The notes under the pieces: generated by a model
What the model was told of the DNA's origin: nothing
What the model saw: only the letters and a program-made list of their open reading frames with translations
The model's database searches: none
DNA from: Pithys albifrons albifrons
Taxonomy: Eukaryota > Chordata > Aves > Passeriformes > Thamnophilidae
NCBI RefSeq assembly: GCF_047495875.1
Contig: NC_092464.1
Span: 28,366,865 to 28,430,864, forward strand
Direction of reading: 5' to 3'
DNA: 64,000 nucleotides
Shown: positions 54,656 through 64,000 of the stretch, piece after piece
Layout of the letters: every line of letters starts with the position of its first letter
How positions within the stretch are numbered: position 1 is the first letter of the stretch
Position numbers and translations under genes: made by a program

Positions 54656-57600
54656 AATTTCCAAGCTGATCTTCCTGTCTCTGATGTATTGTTGATCAGT
54701 GCTTCCACTGGTGTCTAGCAAAACTTCCTAAAAAGACAAGCAGATACCTCCATTTTTAGATGAACAGTGCAAGGAAAAGTTCTTACTTTGGTGCCATTTT
54801 ACCCAATGGAGGCTTAACTCTTCTTGAAAACTTGAAAGTTACAAACCTAAGTGAAAATCAAAGAACTGGCTACTTATTAGCTTGTTATTTTCATCTTTAA
54901 GAAAAGCTACCATTGTTGTTATCAAACTCTTTGGTTTCATAACTTTTTGTTTGCAAAAATTTTTGACTACAGAAATAACTATTTTATAAAATAGGAAGAA
55001 ACAAGTTTAGGTTTGTTTTTAAAGGATAAGTCTTGCTTTTCATTTGTGAGTAGATAAGATGTTCTTCTGCTGGAAGGAGCACAAAGACCTTTTTAGTTCC
55101 TCAGCCACTGAACAGCCTGTAATTATCTGATTGTCGTCTTCAATGCATGCATATGATTCTTCTCATTTTTAGAAATAACAGTTATAATAGCTTCTGAACC
55201 AAGGATTAGACAAGATTTGCCCTTGTTGTACATAAATAACTTCTGGAACACTGAGGGCTCTGAACTGGCACAGTCTGCCAGCATATTCTCCAACACTGTG
55301 AAAGCCTCTTTTCAGTTCCCCCACATAAGACAGAGGAGCTTTTGTAGTCTCCTGGCCTGGGTGTTTGAGTTTGTAATACATTGTCCTGGCATGTTGATTA
55401 CTGATGTTGAGAAGAGTATTGAGAGCTTATAAGGGAACAGTGTTCTCAACTGGACTTTAAGCACAACAGCTGCTAGCAACATTGTTCTTGGGTTTACTAG
55501 CCAATGGGGAAGTTTATTTTTCATGCATATATGTGCAGTACACACAGAGATGTACTTCTTTCTCTCAAGACAGAGAGGGAGGGAGGACAGACAGGATGGA
55601 CTATGAGTGCTTGGAAATGTTAAAAATTATGTTGTTTCCGGGAAAATATTTAAGCACATAATTGTGAATACATACAGCAAACCTATCTGCCTTGTTTTCA
55701 GAATAAACAGAAAAAATTTAGATCAGTGAAATCAAGGTCAGTCAATAATAAGCTATATCTTGCACCACTATCACATAGTAACAGTATGTTCACTCTATTT
55801 GTAATGGCAAAATTAGACCCTGATTTAGCAGTTTCATTGTGCTAAAACCCAGAAAGCATTCATGTTCCATTGGTTGTAAATACAGCATCGTTTTTCATAT
55901 TTATTTCCTTGCAACAGAAAATGTTAAGAATCCTTCAAACCATCAGGACATCATAGTACTATATAGTATTTATATTACATAAAATACCATAATCTTAGAA
56001 TATGACCACAGATTATACACTGGAGAGGAGCCAGTTTATGGCATCATTACTATAAATACCCATTTTGATCATAGCACATAGTGCTATATAGCATGAGATC
56101 TGCTGTAAAATCTGATTATGTTAAATGTAGCTAAATTCAATGTTCAGTTTGATTTTTAGCCTGTGCAGATTCACACAGGCTTCACCTGCACCAACAAGAA
56201 AATAATGGAGATGGGAGACAGTGGGGTTCTGTACTATCCCTCAAAGGAGAAGTATGGAATTATGCAGAAAATATTTTGCTCATTGGACTATTAACAGGAG
56301 GTGCTCTCAGACATCTCTGTAGGCTACAGTAACACTTTTTGTTCTGAACTTTGTAATCTTCTTGTAGTCTTCATTTTTACTGGATCTAAATGGGCTAAAA
56401 AAAAAAAAAGAAAAAAAAGCCCTATTCTTTTCCATGGACTGAAGTTACTTCTCAGAGTCCAGGTCTTCATAGGAAAGCCTGGGAAAAAAACTTCAAACTT
56501 TGCTTTAGGATACAACTGCTTCCTCAGCATCCCACTGAAGTTCTACCTTTATGGCTCAGTTGAGCCAAATGTCAGTATATAAGACAAAAAAAAATATTAT
56601 CTAAAAAAAGCAGAGCTAGAGCATACTTTGATGTGCTGACTTTGCAAATCCTTATTTTTTTCTTTTTTTTAAAAATAATAATTTTGTCTTTAGATAATTA
56701 AATAGTACACTTTTCCTCTCTTATGGCTAGGACTTTTGCTACTGAAATCATAAGAACTTCTGATTTCATTGAAAATACAGTCTTTAATCTAGTACACATC
56801 CCTAATGTCTGATTACATCCTCCCTTGACTGACCTAAAGTTACTTTGACCTTCTTTGCTTATTAGCACATTACTTATGCTTAAAATCAATATACTACAAT
56901 CACTTCAGCTAAAGCTTCCAAAGTGCAAGAGGGAGAAGCACAGACCAGTAGGAACTGAGAAAATTAGTGAATTTGACATTAAAGCATATTTGCATTGCAG
57001 GGGGAAAAAAACCTGTCTGTACAGAACAGAACACCTAAGCTGACTTTTTTCTTTTAAATAATAGCAAGCTGAATTATTCTAGGGGAGCAGAAAGAAGGGG
57101 ATCAAGCTTCTTCCTAAACACATCTAGACTTCCACCCTGTGAGTGCTCTCTCTTCAAACAGATGCTATGAGCATACTGAGTACCAGAAGGCTGGACATTT
57201 TGCCACCACATTTAATCAGTCATCAGTGAAATGTGGGTTTCCATGCACATGAAATCAAATTATTAAGTGAAAGCATTGATTTTTATTTTTTGTTAGGCTG
57301 CAGATCATTTCCTTAGAAAATCACCTAGATGGGGGCAAGCAGGGACAGTGAAGTTACTTGCAATGCTTCTTTGGGAAACATATCAGGAATCCAAGCAGGG
57401 AGGTTGGGAAAATCTGAAGGATATGCTATTGAAAGGCCCAGAGATAGGCACATTTGCTTTAGAAGCAACAATGCTTTGATTATCCTAACAAGGCCTCTTG
57501 ACCAGCGCTAAAAGAGCACAGCTGTCCCTGCTGCTCTTTAACAGATATAAAGGTGACTCAGGGTGATTTCACAGCAATATTAACATCAAGGCTGGATGCA

Positions 57601-60600
57601 ATCAGGTGATTTTAACATCACTTACCCAGCAGGCCATCATGTTTTTTGTCTGATGCCCTTCCTACAGAAGAAGCAACTACAGAAACAATCCTGATTAAAT
57701 TGACCATGGATAGGAAAAATGAAAGATTTCTCTTCAGGCCTAGATTTCTACAGAAGTGGCTCAGAAAGGTCACAGGCTTCCTGTCACAGGCATGGCAGCA
57801 CAGCAGAGTCTGCACTTAACCAGCTGTGGGGCTGTAGATCTCTCTAGGTGGTGGCAAAGATTGGTGTCCTTCCCAACACTATCCAGCTGCTCTCCTACTG
57901 TCTTTTGGTGAGAAGTTAGTTGTTGTAGCAGAAGGGAGAATGGATAGGAGTGGCAGTGAATGTCTCAACAGCCAGGAGAACAGGCAAGAAGCCCACTCTT
58001 AACAATCTCTTGCTAGACAGGTCCAGTCAACATTACCTATCTCATGTGCCTTCTGCTACCAGACTCTGTCCCATCGTAGCATTTGTAGATGCACTCCAGC
58101 ATCCAAATAATCCCATGTGTGAATTTCCAAAGTTCAAACTGATCTTTTTTTTAAGAATGTGTGAGGAAAGGTGATGGAAATTTGTCCCCAGCAAACAAGG
58201 ATTCTGGTACCTGTATTTCTTGTGGTCTGTGTGAAGGAAATGACTGAATTTCAGTGCTTCTATGTCTATCAAATGAGGGCTTCTTTGATCCTTTCCCTGT
58301 TTATTTAAGCTGCTCTGTCTCTTACTGTGTTTGTACAGTGCTTGACCTACAGAAGTCACTTCTCAACACTCATCTTGTAGGTATTGCTCATAATCCAGAC
58401 AGCTGCCCGGGTTATTGGTGCCAAGCTCTCACAGTGAAAGCTTGGAGTTAAGGGCCTCTGTTATGACTGCTAATGGCTATCATTTTCTCTCAACTCTGAA
58501 TTATCACAGGTGTGAAAAACACAGAAAGACATATATTCTTTATGTGCCAGACTGATTTGCCTTCAATCCATCCTCAGCACGGACTCAAAGATGAATGATT
58601 TGCAGTGGTGCTAACCTAAAAATCCCTCTATCTGCAGTTGCGTTGAGATGAAAGACGGTGCAGATGTCAGTGTCCTTAAACAAAAGGGCTGGGCTCTTCA
58701 AGTGAGACTCAGTAGGCAGGATCTCTCTAAGACTTAGTAACAGGCTTTCACAGAATGACCTATGGCTTCAAAGGCCTTCCATTGTTAAACTGTGAGGAAG
58801 ACATGGAACCATTTGTTCTCTTTAAAGCATTCTGATATGTTCATTCAAGATTCAGTTTGCAGTTGCATCTACTCATGAGCTGTATGCATCATATATTTAT
58901 CATATCACTTGCCATTTGAAATACAAAGTCTTCAAAGCAGCATGAAGAATTCCCTAAATAGATACTTTCTGTTTACAGTATGTCCATGCTTATTTTTTCC
59001 TTAGATAAGAGGTATTATTTGTTTTATTTTTCTTTCGCAGTAGTAGAGACCTTGAACAAAATAATTGAATTAGAAAAAAAATTGATTATAGTATCCCACT
59101 GCTGCTTCTGCTTCCTAGAGTCCTGCCTGGACTCTTCCTTAAACTTCTCTGATCAGTCCTGGTAGAGGTGAAGAGGAAGGCCTTCAAAGAGAAGATGAAA
59201 ACTGCAGTTTTTTTACCCTTGCAGCACTCTGAATTACTGGCTCTTGCAGTATTGTCTCTATTCACTGAAGTTAACGTGATTAAAATCTCAGCTAAAACAA
59301 TCTGTTCTTCCCCAAGTTTGTTTATCTGCCTTCCTTACTTTGTTTAAAGTCTGCTAAGTAGTGTGGTGTGGCCATGAGAGCCAGAACAGGGGGAAACCCA
59401 TATTCTGATAAAATGCTGTGGTGTCAAGAAAAAGCTTAAAAATGTATATGTTTAAAAATTAATATTTTGCCAGGTTTTTACATGAGTTTACAATTCTAGT
59501 GGCAGCAGCTCTTTTGTGCCAGATTCTCTGAAAGAGTTATCTTTTTCCATATTATGTAACTGGAATGTATGATGTGGTTTGTTTGAATCATATTCCCTCT
59601 GAGGAGAAAGCAAAAATCATTTTGCAGGGACAGATTTTATAAGGTCTTCAAAGAGAGTTCACTGTTGTTTCCATACAAGAATTGAAACCTAGGAGCGTGA
59701 AAGAAAGCTTTCTGCCTAGCACCCTCATGATCAGATTTGAAATCAATTTTTAGGTGACTTAGCTTTCAGAGTTTATCAAAAAGTAGGCCTAATCTTGTAT
59801 TCATTTGAGATTTACTTGTTAGCTTAAAAAGAAGATATGGTAAACTGATAAGATTAAAAAATTCTAGACTATAGCTGAGCAAGGAGCTGAAATTACTACT
59901 CCCCACCCACACAATGTTTGTCTTCCCTGAAACTGTGTTCTTTCATCCTCCTCCTTTGGTTTGCTTCTTCTTTCCTTTTTCATCTAATCATAAATACAAG
60001 CTTGGGAGCTCCCTAGGATAAGGGGTTTTCCTTTTGCGATAGTGTGCTGTAATAGGCTCAGATTTCACACTGAAACTTCTGAGTATTGTAACAGAATAAA
60101 ATAATTACTTTTTTATTTTTGCTTAAGTTTTAGAAACTGCTACAAATATTCAGCACTTAAGTATCAGATGCCCATTGTTTCTCAGTGGAAGAACTGAAAC
60201 CTTCATGCAGCAGTTCAGGCTAACGGGTGTCCATGGCCCTGGGGGAAAGAACTCGTTTGGAGACCCTGAAACTTTGTAATCCTTATAATATGTGGCCCAA
60301 CAACTCTGTTTGGGCTTGAGAAAAACCCAATCTATAATGCTTAGCTCTCATTCATATTCTGCAGACTGAAGTTTACTTTTCATACCAGAAATCAAAGCAA
60401 AGGGATATTTCCTCTTTCTGTTCCCTCCTGTAAAGCTGATTAACACTCTCCTGCTTCAAAACAGAATTTAATGTATTGGTCAAAATCCAAACATGTTCAG
60501 GGGCTGGATACAGCTGTCACACACCTGGCAAAGATCTAGACCCGCTATATCACAGTTTGTGTGTGCTATACCTTGGAGTACTGTTGGGTTGGAAGAGGTG

Positions 60601-63600
60601 TAAATGCAGGTAGGTCTTAGCTCAAAACTCCCAGTCCCCAGTAAATCTCCAAATGAAAAGCCAGTCAGAAGTCTGACCTTTTTGCGAGAGGTCAGATTAA
60701 GTATTTTCCCTTGTGCACTTCACTAAAACACAGATTAAAAGATCCATCCAGTGACAGTTTTTGAAAACTTCTCATAAATGCCTCACAACTATAGAGCTAA
60801 AATGAAGTGTCTGGGGAAGACTGCTGGTAGGAAGTGAATGGGACCAGTGGACTGCACATATGCTCAGTGGCCTCAGTCTTCTGTGGTTTAGAAACACCAA
60901 GTTAATTTGTCTGTTAAAGCATCTATTTGCTATTTTTCTTCAGGAACATTGTTAATATATTAATTACCTCATTAAAGAAATTATGACTACACTTGAGCTC
61001 AGTTTTCTGACTAAATAATTAGTTGTTTATTTCTTTAAGAAATAAAAACAAACCCTTCCCCTGTATCTAGGGAGCCAGCAGATCTTTCTTTTTGCACATC
61101 TAAGAAAGAGATGCTTTCAGAAAGCCAGAGAGTAGCTATAGAGAGCACTTGCAAGCTCCCATTAGGAGCACTGATAAATCACCAAACAGGGGTTGGAGAC
61201 CATCAAATAAATTGTTTGTGCTCTATTTCATTGTCTCAGTGGGGACTTCTATCACCTGTTGCCTCTGAGCACCAAGCTCAAGGAAATGTGATACTATCAC
61301 TGTACTACCTGCATTATTATACACTGAAGCAGAGACTTAAGATATTTTCACAGCCCTCCTGGGACTTAGGCATATCTCCCATAAATTTTATTTTCATACA
61401 CTGCAATCTCTGTGAAATCTGTTTCTATTGCTGCTATGTTTTTTTTTTAGGAGAGGTAAGCAACTGAATTTCCTCTTCAAGGTGTGCACTTAACTTGATT
61501 TACAGAAAGTTAATACAGATCAACAGCCTGGTCGTTTTTACAGTGGACCCTGTTTATTGGATAGACTTCACCTCTCAGCTGCTGCCAAAAGGGTTGGAAC
61601 ACATCCAAGAGCCAGCTGTGCTCTCACCACACAGGCACAGGCTCCCTGCTCCAGCCAGCCAGAGGGACAGGCCAATCCCTGCAAATTAGTGGAGCTCTAG
61701 CACTTTGTCCCTTGTGAGTGTCTTTGAAATTCTCTCCTGGCAGGTTTCAGTGCACTGTACTGGTCATTAAGCATTTCATTAAACATAGGGTAAGTCCTAC
61801 TCTGTGGACTGAGTGCTGTATGCTTCTTCCTGCCCTGGCACTTCCTTTTGGATATATGTAGTACGTGGAGAGCAAAGCATAGATCTTAAATAAGTAACTG
61901 TTGCAAGCAGATGGATTGTTAGGAAATAACTGGCTTAAATGAATGTTTCATCCTATAAACACTTTGTCAGAAGCCTCAGACAGAACTTGTATCTTTTTTT
62001 TCCACTGCAGTAAATTAACTGAGACACAAATTATTCAGAGAAAAGCCTTCTTAGTTCTGATGTTCAAAGTCTGTTTGTTTTTCCTATCTTTTACAATTCT
62101 AGCAAATCTCAGCACCCTGATACATGTTAAAGCTTTACAATGCTTCTAAAGTTCTTCAGAAAAGAAAAAAAAATTGCAGTTCTTTCTTCATCGTTACTCT
62201 GTGCTAGCTGTATCACAAAGCAAACAGCAGTATCTGTTATATTACTAATATTTCCATTATTATTCTGGAGCTGGGAATGTACCCTATTAAATCTAACTAT
62301 GCAGAAGCAAAATAAAACACATGCTGCCCTTGTATTTGGATTTGAAATTGTAGTACTTTTAATCTGCTTGCAAACTGCTCCCATTGCATTGAAGTGCTGT
62401 ACTTAAAAACTGTGCAACTTTTTTCAAAAGAAGCATTGTGAGGAGATGGCAGCTGATACTGAAATCTCAGTTTGATAGAATTTTAAACTATTTAGAATTA
62501 CTCTGGCATATGAAAAAAAAGCTCTTAAAAAGCTCTAAAGTACCCATGGCTTTTCTGGAGAAAAAAAATACTAGGGGAAAATAAAGATCTTGGAACCAGT
62601 TCTATAACTGGCAAGATTTTCAAACAGTAGCATTGAGTAGCCCAGCATTCCCAGCAAAAGAGTGGAACTGACTTAAGTCATTATTTTCAGAAAAAAAACC
62701 CAACCCAAACCAAAAATGCTGTCACAGACTCAGGGTAGGGGGTGGGGAACCTGTTGCTGAGGTGAATAAGTCTTTGATCAGTATAAAACCATTGAATAAA
62801 ACATGCAAGCCAAGGCTTGCTTGTATGTAGTATCACACATCGAACACTGGAATTACTTATGATGCAGAAGTCTTCCCTCATATACTGAAGGATTAGGGTA
62901 GGAGGTACTTTTTCCATTTATTAAAGAAACATGTTTGCTGGGGTTTTATTTTTGGTGCCAGCTGCTTAGTGGGGGTAAGGAGACTGGAAACCACGGGTAC
63001 CGAAAACAATAATGCTTTTTTTCTACTCTTTAAAAGTGCCCCATAACTAGTCACATGTTTGGGTTTGAATGTTGTGACTATAAACTTTGTATCATATGAA
63101 GACGGGATCTATGCTTAGCCTTTATCTTGCTATTAAATGAACAATTTATATGGCAGAGAGTTTTGTCATACAAGTCCTTAAGGCAAGATGTTATTGGGGA
63201 CAGCCCTTTTGCTGTCCCACCTGGTCGCAGGAAGAAGGTGCTCTACTCACACAACTACATGTACACAAAGTGGTCAGACTGTTCCTTGTTCTCTGCAAAC
63301 ATGGAGTCACTGCCCTCCTATCAGAAGATGAAGCAACCAAAATTCACAGAGCTTGGAAGGTGAAGGTGGAGATTACAATTTCAGTCACCCTGAGCCAACA
63401 CTTGCTCAGTATGAGCTAGTACCACTTTATTTCAGATAACACACCTAAGCATCATAGAAGATGTAACAAAGTGTGACTGTCAGTATCAAAGAACAAGGCC
63501 TTTTGTTAGCCTGCTGTGTGGTATATGTTTATTTATGAAAATAAAAGCAGCAAAATGTAAATGTTAAACTTCATGTGAAGGTACATAGTAGGAGAATAAG

Positions 63601-64000
63601 TGTAATTAGCTGGTCTCATCAGAGTGATAACTTAAATTGTACACACAGCGACTCCATCTCCTAGCTAACAAAGCTCTAAGCTTTGCTATTTATTGTGAGG
63701 AAATAAATTAGATTTTCTACCACCAACTCCTTTTTAATAATCAAAGCAAAATAATTCATGGAACGTGTAAGTTATGAAAGAATTCAGCAGATGTAACAAA
63801 GATGATAAAAGGCTTCTTTGTGCAAAACATTTTCTATGTCAGTTTAAGAGATGGTCTTAAGAGCAAAACTTCATGTGTTGCAATTTGACAGCTATTTCAT
63901 TCTTACAGCTCATTTTCAAAGAGGTTCTCAAAATCCATGATGAAACTGCTGTAGTATTTTACATAGGAACTTGATATTCTTTTAGAACTATATAATGACA
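54656..64000. other. Intergenic DNA downstream of SCIN
   Basis: 9.3 kb, AT-rich, with an A-rich run at 56397-56418 flanked by GGGCT/AGCCC and many short open frames. None resembles a known protein and no splice-linked series is apparent. In vertebrates ARL4A commonly follows SCIN, but no ARL-type GTP-binding motif was seen here, so it must lie beyond the window. Confidence 0.6.

Noticed and set aside
63127..63419. Overlapping 78- and 89-codon frames near the right edge
   Set aside because: No domain or transposase motif recognised, no splice or promoter context, and frames of this size are common in this window.
54656..64000. Expected downstream neighbour ARL4A
   Set aside because: No single-exon GTPase frame or P-loop motif was seen, so the gene is outside the window.

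Overview
This is vertebrate nuclear DNA, almost certainly from a bird. It holds one large split gene with GT-AG introns, CR1-type LINE fragments in both orientations and a young class II (betaretrovirus-like) endogenous retroelement. No prokaryotic features are present. I cannot name the species from sequence alone.

Layout. Positions 1-531 are unannotated flank. Positions 538-4790 are a complete minus-strand LTR element of 4,253 bp with two apparently identical 216-bp LTRs, a 6-bp target duplication (GAGGGG), a primer-binding site, a polypurine tract and one intact 912-codon gag. There is no protease, polymerase or envelope gene, so it is a gag-only, non-autonomous provirus. Positions 4797-6030 are flank. 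A CpG-rich TATA promoter at about 6030-6430 starts the main gene.

Positions 6192-53099 hold the complete coding region of SCIN (adseverin/scinderin) on the plus strand: 16 exons encoding 717 residues and covering all six gelsolin-like domains. Every splice junction is GT-AG and reading phase is kept through all 15 introns. Introns 1, 3 and 4 are the large ones (4.3, 10.4 and 14.8 kb). The 3' UTR probably ends near 54,655 after an AATAAA at 54,630. Positions 54,660-64,000 show no recognisable gene.

Repeats inside the gene include a minus-strand CR1 tail in intron 3, a plus-strand CR1 tail in intron 12, several microsatellites, and a 400-bp foldback element in intron 5 (39,938-40,338). The foldback has roughly 116-bp inverted arms around a chimera resembling tRNA-Gln joined to 5S rRNA.

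The two observations most worth pursuing are the gag-only provirus, which keeps an in-frame A-AAA-AAC slippery site leading into a truncated -1 frame, and the tRNA/5S foldback element. SCIN itself looks ordinary and functional: a cytoplasmic, calcium-regulated and phosphoinositide-regulated actin-severing and capping protein.
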